From the NCBI GenBank assembly GCA_016791005.1, contig JAEUNY010000155.1, positions 1-38,713 on the forward strand: 38,713 nt of DNA. Reading direction: 5' to 3'. Below, in pieces: positions 15,714 to 23,643 of the stretch (position 1 is its first letter; every line of letters starts with the position of its first letter). This stretch comes from Zoogloeaceae bacterium (GTDB taxonomy: Bacteria > Pseudomonadota > Gammaproteobacteria > Burkholderiales > Rhodocyclaceae). The position numbers and the translations under genes were made by a program. The notes under the pieces were generated by a model, which ran no database searches, was not told where the DNA came from, and was given only the letters and a program-made list of their open reading frames with translations.

Positions 15714-16976
15714 TCACTCCGCGGTGGCCTCCTGGGCCTGCGACGGGTCCGGCAGAAAAGCGCGGAAGCTGGCCGGTAGGGGCGTCTGTTCCAGACTGCG
15801 TTGCGTGAAGAGGTGTCGGCCGTCGCAGACGAATCCCAGGTCCGCCCAATCCACTTCGTTGAGCGCGTCGCGAAAGGTGGCCAGGTCTATGTCCGCCCGG
15901 TGGGGAAAAATGGCCAGGACCCCGCCGTCAAAATGGGGGCTGGGATGCAGGAAGAATGGCCGGCCGGCCCGCGTCTTCCCGTTCACATACACCCGGGGCC
16001 GCTCATTGAGGGGGTAACCCCGCCCCCACTGCCACCAGTTGCTTTCATCGAAAGCCCGCACCTTGCGGCCAATGAGGCGCGCCTTGTGGGGCAGCAGAAT
16101 CTCCGGGGGCGGATCCTCCGGATCGACCCACAACATCCGCCGGGTCTGGCCAGTCTTGCGGGTCGCGGAATAGACGAAATCCCGATTACCGTGGGCGTCG
16201 CTCGCGTAAAGCTCGTCGGCGCCCGACACCGCCCCGACCTTGACCGAGGCCACGTCGGCAAAGCGGAGCGGATAGTCGCCCCGCACGAACATCAAATGAC
16301 CGCCAAACTCGGCAAAGCGGCGGTATTGCCAGGGCGGCGACGCCAAGAACGCGTTGAGATCGTCACCCACCCGCGCCTCGGCCCAGGCCGCGTTGCGAGA
16401 CAGGTTATCCAACTCAAAGCGCCAGATCAGGCAGTTGGGCACCGCCCCGTGGAAGATCCGCGCATCCCCAAGTTCCAGCGCGTGGGTGATGGTCCCGCGC
16501 TCGAACAACCAGTGGTTGAGCCGCACCGCACCGGTGGACTTGAGGAAATCCCGCGGCGTGATGAAGATCAGCTCCCCACCAGGGCGCAGGTGACGCACCG
16601 CCTTCTCGATGAAGAACAGGTAGAGATTGGAGCGTTTGTCCAGGAGGTCGCTGGCGAGCAGACGCCGGGTCGACGGCGGGATGTCCTGGAAGCGCACATA
16701 GGGCGGGTTGCCGATCACCGTGTCGAACTTTTCCTTCTCCGGGTAGGCGAAGAAGTCTTGATTCAACGAGCCAGCGGGGCAGTAGGCCGGGTCGATCTCG
16801 ATGCCCACAGCCCCCCGCAAAGCCTCGAAAAAAGCGCCATCGCCGCAGGCCGGCTCCAGCACCGAGCCAGGATTCTGACGCAACGCCACCATCGCCCGCA
16901 CCACCGGCGGCGGCGTGAAGATCTGCCCCAGCATGGTCACGTCCGGGAACGGAAAAGGCGTCTGGGGGCGGGTCAT
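15714..16976 (-). CDS. N6-adenine-type DNA methyltransferase, apparently orphan
   Basis: This 420-residue protein has a SAM-binding motif VLEPACGDGAFFEAL (39-53) and the catalytic NPPYVRF (90-96) of adenine- and N4-cytosine-specific DNA methyltransferases. The FITPRDFLKSTGA strand matches the Eco57I/TaqI-type group. Residues about 210-400 form a second domain without catalytic motifs that probably reads the DNA target. No endonuclease motif, specificity subunit or restriction gene is adjacent. The enzyme is therefore probably a solitary methylase involved in regulation or protection from a foreign nuclease. The ATG start precedes MLGQIFTPPPVV, where family members usually start. The target sequence cannot be predicted. 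Confidence 0.8.
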   Translation of the reverse strand: MTRPQTPFPFPDVTMLGQIFTPPPVVRAMVALRQNPGSVLEPACGDGAFFEALRGAVGIEIDPAYCPAGSLNQDFFAYPEKEKFDTVIGNPPYVRFQDIPPSTRRLLASDLLDKRSNLYLFFIEKAVRHLRPGGELIFITPRDFLKSTGAVRLNHWLFERGTITHALELGDARIFHGAVPNCLIWRFELDNLSRNAAWAEARVGDDLNAFLASPPWQYRRFAEFGGHLMFVRGDYPLRFADVASVKVGAVSGADELYASDAHGNRDFVYSATRKTGQTRRMLWVDPEDPPPEILLPHKARLIGRKVRAFDESNWWQWGRGYPLNERPRVYVNGKTRAGRPFFLHPSPHFDGGVLAIFPHRADIDLATFRDALNEVDWADLGFVCDGRHLFTQRSLEQTPLPASFRAFLPDPSQAQEATAE

Positions 16977-17134
16977 AAGGGTGTCCTGATGAACGGGCGG
17001 GCGGGGTTCATAACGCTATCCTAGCGGGTGTCTGCGCGCTTAGGGAGATGGCGAAGGTTTGCTCGAAAAGGCGCCCCACCGGAACCCTTTCGGGTTAATC
17101 TCGCGACATCGTCGCCGCTACCCGCAAGTCATAA

Positions 17135-17416
17135 ATGAAGAAGCTTTTCGTCATCGCCGCGGTCCTCGGCGGGCTGTGGTACTACTACGGCCCGGCAGCG
17201 CTTCGTTCCGCCTCCGTGCCCCGGCCCGTGACCAACGCCCAGGCCGCATCCGAGCCCGCCACCGACCCGGTGGCCACTTACCGTTGCGATGGGCGGATCT
17301 ACTGCTCCCAGATGACCTCCTGCGAGGAAGCCACTTTTTTCCTGCGCCACTGTCCGGGCGTAAAAATGGATGGCAACGGCGACGGCGTGCCCTGCGAACA
17401 GCAGTGGTGCCGTTGA
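17135..17416 (+). CDS. Excalibur calcium-binding domain protein, membrane-anchored
   Basis: This 93-residue protein has an N-terminal hydrophobic segment (MKKLFVIAAVLGGLWYYYG) that acts as a signal anchor. The exported part (46-93) is an excalibur domain: a cysteine-rich core ending in GVKMDGNGDGVPCEQQWC (75-92), where DGNGDG is the Ca-binding loop and Cys pairs would form disulfides. Such domains are found on extracellular nucleases and surface proteins. Here the domain is alone, so partner and function are unknown. It is divergent from the DNA methyltransferase gene and 80 bases before srkA. Confidence 0.85.
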   Translation: MKKLFVIAAVLGGLWYYYGPAALRSASVPRPVTNAQAASEPATDPVATYRCDGRIYCSQMTSCEEATFFLRHCPGVKMDGNGDGVPCEQQWCR

Positions 17417-17496
17417 ACAAGGCCGAATTACGATCCGCCGCTGCGCCCTGACGGCGAATCAGCTAGGCTGTGCGGCCCAGCCGATCAGCTCCTTTC

Positions 17497-18504
17497 ATGT
17501 CCGCCGCCGACGACACACCGTTTTCCGCCCTCACCCCGGATTGCATCCTCTCCGCCCTCGAAGGGCTGGGCATTCCCTGCGATGGCCGCCTGCTGGCCCT
17601 GAACAGCTATGAAAACCGCGTCTGGCAGGTGGGCGTGGACGCCGACGATCCCGCGGCCCGTTTCTGCGTCGCCAAGTTCTATCGTCCCGGTCGCTGGTCC
17701 GAGGCGGCCATCCTGGAAGAGCATGGCTTTCTCGCCGAGCTGGCCGAGGAGGACCTGCCGGTCGTCCCCCCTCTGACTCTGGCCGGACGGACCCTCCACC
17801 GCTCCGGCGTCTATCCCGTCGCGGTCTTTCCCCGCCGGGGCGGGCGCGCCCCGGAACTCGACGATCCCGACTGCCTGCGCTGGATGGGCCGGCTGCTGGG
17901 CCGAATTCATCAGGTCGGCCGCCGCCACCCCCACGCCCATCGCCTGCATCTGGACCCGGTCCGCTTCGGCGAGGAGCCCAGAGCCTTCGTGCTGGCCGGA
18001 AGCTGGGTTCCGCCCGAACTCCTGGACGCCTACGCCAGCGTCAGCGAACAGGCCCTGGAGGCCGTCCGCCAATGCTTTGAACGCGCTGGCGGCGTCAGCG
18101 TGATTCGCCTGCATGGTGACTGCCACGCCGGCAATGTGCTGTGGACCGACGCCGGACCGCACTTCGTAGACTTCGACGACACCCTGAACGGTCCGGCGAT
18201 TCAGGATCTGTGGATGTTGCTTTCCGGCGACGAGCACGCCATGGCGCGCCAGCTCGATACCGTCCTCGAAGGCTACGAGTGCTTCGCCCGGCTCGACCCC
18301 CGCGAACTGCATCTCGTCGAGGCACTCCGCACCCTGCGCCTGCTCCACTACTCCGCCTGGCTCGCCCGGCGCTGGGCCGATCCCGCGTTTCCCGCCGCCT
18401 TTCCCTGGTTTGCCAGCCCCCGCTACTGGCAGGACCAGATTCTCGCCCTACGCGAACAAATCGCCCTGATGGCCGAATCGCCCCTGGTGCGCCTCATGGC
18501 GTGA
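17497..18504 (+). CDS. srkA: Stress response kinase A (YihE/RdoA-like)
   Basis: This 335-residue cytoplasmic Ser/Thr-type protein kinase has the aminoglycoside-phosphotransferase fold. Visible elements are the glycine-loop/Lys region ENRVWQVG ... FCVAKFYRPGRW (39-67), the catalytic HGDCHAGNVLW (206-216) and the metal-binding FVDFDD (223-228). SrkA counters MazF-linked cell death under stress in E. coli, by family knowledge. I start at the ATG at 17497 (MSAADDTPFSALTPD), the conserved family start; a GTG 27 bases upstream would add nine residues. It converges on the methyltransferase gene, 18 bases apart. Confidence 0.9.
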   Translation: MSAADDTPFSALTPDCILSALEGLGIPCDGRLLALNSYENRVWQVGVDADDPAARFCVAKFYRPGRWSEAAILEEHGFLAELAEEDLPVVPPLTLAGRTLHRSGVYPVAVFPRRGGRAPELDDPDCLRWMGRLLGRIHQVGRRHPHAHRLHLDPVRFGEEPRAFVLAGSWVPPELLDAYASVSEQALEAVRQCFERAGGVSVIRLHGDCHAGNVLWTDAGPHFVDFDDTLNGPAIQDLWMLLSGDEHAMARQLDTVLEGYECFARLDPRELHLVEALRTLRLLHYSAWLARRWADPAFPAAFPWFASPRYWQDQILALREQIALMAESPLVRLMA

Positions 18505-18522
18505 GCCCAGGCCCCGAACCCC

Positions 18523-19461
18523 TCAACCGCCATGAGTCTTGGGCGGCTGTTCCGATACCTGTTCCAAATAAGGATTGGCCGGGAGTTGCCTGACTACCCA
18601 GCCCCGGCTCGCCAGAGCCTGCGACAATTTCCCAGACGGGACCGACTTGAAAAGCGCTGCAGTGAGCAACGCGGTCTTTGCCAACCCGAGCCGACATAAC
18701 AGGTCCGCCAGGGCGATGCGCCGTAGCAATCGAGCCTTGAGCTTCCTTTGGGACGGCGTGCTTGGCACCTCTGGCACGAACTCCACCCCGGGCAGGTGAA
18801 TGTCGTTGCAACCGGTGAAGGCCACATTCCGGTGGTGCATGCCCAGGAGAAATTTTTCAAGATCCCGCTCGGCAATCGAATAGACATAGTTCCCCACCGA
18901 TTCGAAGGTATGGCCGGGGACCGTCCTTCCGAGCATCCCTTTAAGCCCTCGCAAAATGAAGCCCAGCGGGGCCTGCTCCGCCGATTGATCCCGTGGCTCC
19001 GTGAGGATCACGGCCCTTCTCGCCACCCTGAACATTTCGTGAAGGGCCAGATAGGGTCTCGGGAAATGGTGCAAGGCCTCCTTGCAATAGACGTAATCGA
19101 AGGATTCGTCTGCGAACTGCAGGGATTCCGCATTCTGAGCGGAGTAGGACTGGATGAAACCGCGGTCGTGGCCGATCCGCAGCAAAGTATCGGAGATATC
19201 CGTGCAATGCACCGACCGAGCGCCGGATCGGAGCAGGAAGTTGGCGTCCGTGCCATAACGCCCGTCACCGATGGTCACCCAACTGGCTTCGGGATCCTGC
19301 TCGATGAAGGCCGTCACCGGGGCACGCATGCGGGCATGGCGCCACGCATCCAAGGTACCCGTATCGAACCAGGTTTCCCCCACCCGCCGACGATCATCAT
19401 CAGCCAGCACGCGTTGCCATTCGTCCTCGTGATTGTCATATCTGACGGAAGATGAAGCCAA
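18523..19461 (-). CDS. Class I SAM-dependent methyltransferase
   Basis: This 312-residue protein starts at an unusual TTG (19461), chosen because GAGGTGG lies 8 bases upstream and no in-frame ATG occurs until residue 44. Its core is VTIGDGRYGTDANFLL (the SAM loop, variant GDGRYG), CTDISDTLL (acidic strand) and SLQFADESFDYVYCKEALHHFPRP (methyltransferase motif II/III), typical of Methyltransf_11-type enzymes. C-terminal 100 residues are basic and helical. Similar proteins occur in polysaccharide and secondary-metabolite clusters, but no such cluster surrounds it here. The substrate is unknown. Confidence 0.8.
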   Translation of the reverse strand: MASSSVRYDNHEDEWQRVLADDDRRRVGETWFDTGTLDAWRHARMRAPVTAFIEQDPEASWVTIGDGRYGTDANFLLRSGARSVHCTDISDTLLRIGHDRGFIQSYSAQNAESLQFADESFDYVYCKEALHHFPRPYLALHEMFRVARRAVILTEPRDQSAEQAPLGFILRGLKGMLGRTVPGHTFESVGNYVYSIAERDLEKFLLGMHHRNVAFTGCNDIHLPGVEFVPEVPSTPSQRKLKARLLRRIALADLLCRLGLAKTALLTAALFKSVPSGKLSQALASRGWVVRQLPANPYLEQVSEQPPKTHGG

Positions 19462-19515
19462 AATCAGCCACCTCGCAAATTGGGATTCGTCAGCACCCGT
19501 AGAGGCCGCCGCGCG

Positions 19516-19869
19516 TTACTCGCCGTGGTGCTCGCGGAGCGCCGCCCGAATGTTCCACTCCGGGCCTGCGGCCTGAGGGGCCCCGGGGGTGTCCAGGTGG
19601 CTGCTCACCAGCCGTTCGATGATCCCAGGTTGGGGCAGGACGACGCCATGGAACAGAATGTCCTCGTCACGCTGGATCACCAGGGTAGGAAAGTTCTCGA
19701 CGTCGAGATCTCCCAGCCAGTCCGCGTCGTCCTCGACATCCACCCACACAAAATCGGCTTGGGGACTGCGAGCGGCCAGGGCATCGAAGATCTGACGGTA
19801 ATCCCGGCACGTTCCGCACCAGGCCGCGCAAAGGCAAGCCACGAGAAACGGCCGGGGCGGATTAGCCAT
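19516..19869 (-). CDS. Thioredoxin-fold protein
   Basis: This 117-residue protein has a thioredoxin active site AAWCGTCRDY (Cys18, Cys21; Gly-Thr in place of Gly-Pro) and the cis-proline loop DVENFPTLVIQ. No signal peptide is visible, so it would work in the cytoplasm as a thiol reductase. The tail is extended and hydrophilic (GAPQAAGPEWNIRAALREHHGE). Its ATG overlaps the end of the hybrid kinase gene by 8 bases, making it the fourth gene of the signalling operon. A redox input to that pathway is inferred only from this linkage. Confidence 0.85.
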   Translation of the reverse strand: MANPPRPFLVACLCAAWCGTCRDYRQIFDALAARSPQADFVWVDVEDDADWLGDLDVENFPTLVIQRDEDILFHGVVLPQPGIIERLVSSHLDTPGAPQAAGPEWNIRAALREHHGE

Positions 19870-21586
19870 GGTCCTCCGCGTCGGGCTCGTCGATGGCCTC
19901 CCGCACCCGGGCCGCCAGATCGCCGATATCGTAGGGCTTGCTGATCAGCCTTGCCACGTCCACGAAGGGCTCCTGGGTCGATGAAGCGTTGCCGGTGTAC
20001 CCCGAAGCATAAAGCACCTTCAGTTCGGGTCGCTCGGCCTGGGCGGCGGCCGCCAGACGCGGACCGGTCATCGCCCCCGGCAACACCACATCGGTAAATA
20101 GCAGGGCCACCTCCGGTGACTCCCGGAGGATCTCCAGGGCCGAGGGGCCATCCGGTGCTGCCAGAATCCGGTAGCCCAGTCCTCCCAGCACCCGGCAGGC
20201 GAGGGCGCGCACATCGGGTTCATCCTCGACCACCAACACCGTCTCTCGACCGGTCGGCGCCGCGGCGCCCAGACCGGCCGCGGGAGAAACCCCAAGCTCG
20301 GCCCCGCTCTGGGGCAGAAAGATCTTGACCGTCGTGCCCCGGCCCAGCTCGCTGTAGATCTTGACGTGGCCATTGGATTGCTTGACGAAGCCATACACCA
20401 TCGCGAGGCCAAGGCCGCTCCCCTGGCCCACGCCCTTGGTGGTGTAAAAGGGCTCGAACGCTCGCGCCAGGACCTCCGGCGCCATGCCGCTCCCGGTGTC
20501 GGAGACGGCGAGCAGCAGGTAGCGCCCAGGCGGCAGACCCCAATCCCGCTCCACCCGCGGATCATCAAACACTGCGGCGGCGACCTCAAGGGTCAGCGTA
20601 CCGCCCTCCGGCATGGCATCCCGGGCATTGACCCCCAAGTTGAGCAGCGCGGTTTCCAGTTGGGCCGGATCCGCCAAGGCCGGAGGCAATCCCGGCGCCA
20701 CCCGAAGCTGAATGTCGATCCGCTCGCTCAAAGTCCGGCGCAGCATGCCGGCGAGATTGGAAACCAGCTCGCCCAGATCCACGGGCGCCGGCGCGAGACG
20801 CTGCTTGCGCGAAAACGCCAGGAGGGTGCGATTGAGGTCGGCCCCCCGCTTGCCCGCCCGCAGGGCGGACTGCACCAATTCGCCGCCCACGGGATCGGCG
20901 TTCATCCGCAGGGCAAGAATCTGCAGGTTGCCCATCACCACTGTCAGCAGGTTGTTGAAGTCATGGGCGACGCCGCCGGTGAGTTGACCCACGGCCTCCA
21001 TCTTCTGGGCCTGGAACAAGGCCTGCTCAGCCTGGCGCCGGTCTGCCATCTCGGCCCGCAGGGCCAGGTTGGCCGCCTCCAGGGCCTCGGTCCGCTCGCG
21101 AACCCGAACCTCCAATTCGTCCCGCGCCAGGCGCAGCGCCTCCTGCACTTCCCGCCGCTCGCTGATATCGCGAATTGCCGCCGAAATGAACACGCCCTCG
21201 GAGGTGTGGAGGGGGCTGAGACTGATCTCCACCGGAACCTCGCTGCCATCCCTGCGGCGGCCTGAGAGATCCTTGGCGCTGCCCATCGGCCGCACCGACG
21301 GGTGGGCGATGAAGGCGTCGCGCTGGCCGACATGACGGCCGCGATGGGTCTCGGGCACCAGCATCTCGATCGCCTGGCCGATGAGATCGGCACGGGCATA
21401 TCCGAACAGCTTCTCCGTCTGACTATTGACCAGCACGATCCGCCCGGAACGGTCCACCACCACGATGGCATCCGGCGCCGCCTCCAGGAGGTCCCGGGCC
21501 CGCAATTCCAATGCCTTGGCCTGCGCCAGCTCGTCGTTCAGGCGAGAGATTTCGTTGAGCAGGGCGGAGGAGGGACGGTCATTCAT
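19862..21586 (-). CDS. PAS hybrid sensor histidine kinase with receiver domain
   Basis: This 574-residue protein starts at the ATG (21586) that overlaps the STAS gene stop as ATGA. The open frame continues further upstream, but overlap and protein start support this choice. Order of domains: a short coiled coil (1-35), a PAS sensor (about 35-145, APDAIVVVDRSGRIVLVN), a second coiled coil, HisKA with GGVAHDFNNLL (phospho-His208), HATPase with the N-box LNLGVNARDAMP (315-326) and GSGLGLAMVYG, and a C-terminal receiver (about 448-565, phospho-Asp499 in LLFTDVVLPG). No membrane helices, so it senses inside the cell. It is probably the input or a phosphorelay partner for the PP2C response regulator upstream. 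Confidence 0.92.
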   Translation of the reverse strand: MNDRPSSALLNEISRLNDELAQAKALELRARDLLEAAPDAIVVVDRSGRIVLVNSQTEKLFGYARADLIGQAIEMLVPETHRGRHVGQRDAFIAHPSVRPMGSAKDLSGRRRDGSEVPVEISLSPLHTSEGVFISAAIRDISERREVQEALRLARDELEVRVRERTEALEAANLALRAEMADRRQAEQALFQAQKMEAVGQLTGGVAHDFNNLLTVVMGNLQILALRMNADPVGGELVQSALRAGKRGADLNRTLLAFSRKQRLAPAPVDLGELVSNLAGMLRRTLSERIDIQLRVAPGLPPALADPAQLETALLNLGVNARDAMPEGGTLTLEVAAAVFDDPRVERDWGLPPGRYLLLAVSDTGSGMAPEVLARAFEPFYTTKGVGQGSGLGLAMVYGFVKQSNGHVKIYSELGRGTTVKIFLPQSGAELGVSPAAGLGAAAPTGRETVLVVEDEPDVRALACRVLGGLGYRILAAPDGPSALEILRESPEVALLFTDVVLPGAMTGPRLAAAAQAERPELKVLYASGYTGNASSTQEPFVDVARLISKPYDIGDLAARVREAIDEPDAEDHG

Positions 21587-22086
21587 GGGACGCGGCCGGC
21601 CTCCCGGTCGAAGGCTTCGACGACCTGCTGGAACTGGACCCGGTTGTCCTCGCTCAACTCGCACAACAGACGATGGGCGTCGGCGATGGTGCGGGCAAGC
21701 ACCCGCTCCTCCACGGGAACGACGGGTATCGCGGCCACCTCACCCGGCGCCATGCCCGCCCCGGACGGGACGATGCAGCACACGTCATCGAGACACACGC
21801 TGGTCAGCAGCTCGTTGATTTCAGGGTTGGCCGAAAAGACGACCGGGCGCGCGCCGTCCGCTCGGGCCAAGCCCCGGGCGATCTTGGCCAGGAGCCCGAT
21901 CCCCGTGCTATCGATCGTCGTCGCGCCGTTGAGATCCACGCTCACGCTCGTCGGCCGGGCATCATTGAACAGCCGGTCGATGAAACGATCGACGGAACTG
22001 GCATTGGTGTAGCGCAAGGGCCCCTCGACCCGCAGGACCCAATCGTCCCCACTGCGGGCGTAGAGAATCTGGCCGTCGTCGGTCAT
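21583..22086 (-). CDS. STAS-domain anti-sigma-factor-antagonist-like protein
   Basis: This 167-residue protein has an N-terminal STAS domain (about 5-110). VSVDLNGATTIDSTGIGLLAKI contains Ser60, which aligns with the phospho-serine of SpoIIAA/HsbA-type antagonists. The C-terminal 55 residues (EERVLARTIADAHRLLCELSEDN...) are helical and absent from minimal STAS proteins. It follows the PP2C-phosphatase regulator and overlaps it by four bases. That phosphatase would dephosphorylate Ser60 in a partner-switch. The matching anti-sigma kinase is not in the window. Confidence 0.85.
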   Translation of the reverse strand: MTDDGQILYARSGDDWVLRVEGPLRYTNASSVDRFIDRLFNDARPTSVSVDLNGATTIDSTGIGLLAKIARGLARADGARPVVFSANPEINELLTSVCLDDVCCIVPSGAGMAPGEVAAIPVVPVEERVLARTIADAHRLLCELSEDNRVQFQQVVEAFDREAGRVP

Positions 22087-23273
22087 GATGGAACAATGCC
22101 TCTCAGGGAAAGGACGCTCACGTCGTCCGGGCGGTGTGCCTTATCCCACACTCCCAGCCTGGCCGCCAGCCCCTCGGCGTCGAGGCCACGATCCGCCGCC
22201 AACGTCTGCAGGACCGACTTGCGCTCCGAAAGGGTCGGCATGCCGACCAGTTCCAGGGCGCCGTCGGAAAAGAGGCGCAAGGCACTGTCGCCATCGAAGC
22301 CGAATTCCTCGGAGCGATACTCCGCCCCCTCGAAAAGCCCGACGGGCGCGCTGCGACCACCGACCTCCCGCAGACCGTCGCCATCGGCGATCATCGGATA
22401 CGGATACTGGCCCGCGTTGGCACAGGTGAGGCGGCCGCCGGCGATGTTGATCACCCCGTAAAACATCGTGAGATGTTTGCCGTAGCGGGCGGCGAGGAAC
22501 TCCTCGTTGAGAGCCCGCAGCAGGTCCGCCGGCGAGGTGATGGTGGTGTCGCCGTAACGGCGATGGTTCTCCAGGTAGCGCCCCACCGCGCCCTTGAGGA
22601 GCACCGTAATCACCGCCGACGGCACGCCGTGGCCCGCCACGTCGGCCATGTAAAAGCCAAAGCGGTCGCCATCGATGCTGAAGTAATCGACGAAATCCCC
22701 GCTCAGGAAGGACGATGGGGCGATGAAGCGGGTCAGCTCAAAACCGCCGAAATGGGCGGGGCTGGCAGGAAGCAGGGCAAACTGGATCTGCCGCCCGTGC
22801 TCCTCGTCAGCCTCCAGCTGGCGCAGGGTGGCGGTCAGGCGACCATTGGCGGCCTCCAGGCTCGCCCGGTAAGCGCGGTTTTCGGCCTCCAGCCGGGCCC
22901 GCTCCAGGGCCTTGCCCACTGCGTGGTCCAGGACCGCGAAATCCTCGATGGGTTTGGTGAGGAAGTCGGCAGCGCCAAGCTTCAGGGCGCTGATGGCGTC
23001 GGCCATGTCCCCGGTGCCAGAGATCATGATCAGCGGGAGCCCCGGCACCGCCGCATGGATTTCCCGCAAAACGGTCAGCCCGTCCATGCCCGGCATGCGG
23101 AGGTCGCACAGCACCAAGTCCGGCGGCGATTGCCGGCAATGCTCCACCGCGGCCGCCCCGCTACCGAGCGCCGTGACCGCATGGCCCTGCTGATCCAGGT
23201 AGAAGCGAAACATCTCCCGGATCAGGGCATCGTCATCGATGACCAGAATTCGTGTTGTCACGCAACAAACCAT
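22083..23273 (-). CDS. Response regulator with PP2C (SpoIIE-type) phosphatase output
   Basis: This 396-residue protein has a receiver domain (about 7-120; VIDDD, phospho-acceptor Asp57 in LVLCDLRMPGMDG, Lys107) and a helical linker. It ends in a PP2C-like phosphatase with metal-binding SGDFVDYF (191-198), ADVAGHGVPSA (210-220) and LFSDGALELVG. It resembles HsbR/RssB-type regulators that control anti-sigma antagonists in Pseudomonas and relatives. The ATG at 23273 has no clear ribosome site. A GTG four codons later is an alternative start. It is the first gene of a four-gene operon with STAS, hybrid kinase and thioredoxin-like genes, so phosphorylation by the kinase probably sets phosphatase activity. 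Confidence 0.88.
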   Translation of the reverse strand: MVCCVTTRILVIDDDALIREMFRFYLDQQGHAVTALGSGAAAVEHCRQSPPDLVLCDLRMPGMDGLTVLREIHAAVPGLPLIMISGTGDMADAISALKLGAADFLTKPIEDFAVLDHAVGKALERARLEAENRAYRASLEAANGRLTATLRQLEADEEHGRQIQFALLPASPAHFGGFELTRFIAPSSFLSGDFVDYFSIDGDRFGFYMADVAGHGVPSAVITVLLKGAVGRYLENHRRYGDTTITSPADLLRALNEEFLAARYGKHLTMFYGVINIAGGRLTCANAGQYPYPMIADGDGLREVGGRSAPVGLFEGAEYRSEEFGFDGDSALRLFSDGALELVGMPTLSERKSVLQTLAADRGLDAEGLAARLGVWDKAHRPDDVSVLSLRGIVPS

Positions 23274-23643
23274 GACGCGAAAAGGGGCTTTTGCCTTGCT
23301 TTTTCGCCAAAAATTGGAATTGAGCGTTGCAGTATAGACCGGTCCACCAGGAAGGTGGGCCGCAGTGAGTCCGGGCCGGGCGACACCCTGGCAGGGGGCG
23401 GGAGTTCCCCTGCTTTAGACTGTCCGGCCCCCAGACGGCACCCAGTTCGGGCTTCGCATCTCCCCCTTGAGGGCCTTGCCTGCTGCATTGCGGGGAAAAT
23501 CGTCCATCCACTTCCCCCGGCGCCAGATCTCGGTCCCCGTCGCCCACAATCCGCAACGCAAAGAACTGCGAGGACCACGCCCAGGGACAGGATGCATTCG
23601 AGGGACGCCAGGAGGTCAGACCCAACGCCGGGGGGCACCCGCC
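23274..23643. other. 370-base spacer between signalling operon and radical SAM gene
   Basis: No full gene is supported here. On the minus strand a TATACT -10-like box lies at about 23331-23336, 58 bases before the response regulator start, but the -35 position is poor. A short frame inside the region keeps the end motif of acyl-CoA ligases (see the pseudogene entry). The remainder has no repeats or hairpins that I could support. Confidence 0.5.
23415..23520 (-). pseudogene. Remnant of an acyl-CoA ligase C-terminus
   Basis: A minus-strand frame translates to WMDDFPRNAAGKALKGEMR (bases 23507-23454 contain the core) followed by a stop at 23415. The string FPRNAAGK-LKGE-R is the conserved C-terminal lysine motif of AMP-forming acyl-CoA synthetases. 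Nothing recognisable of the enzyme lies upstream in any frame, and the radical SAM gene occupies the next DNA. It looks like a relic left after a deletion or insertion. A chance match is possible, since only about 17 residues support it. Confidence 0.4.
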
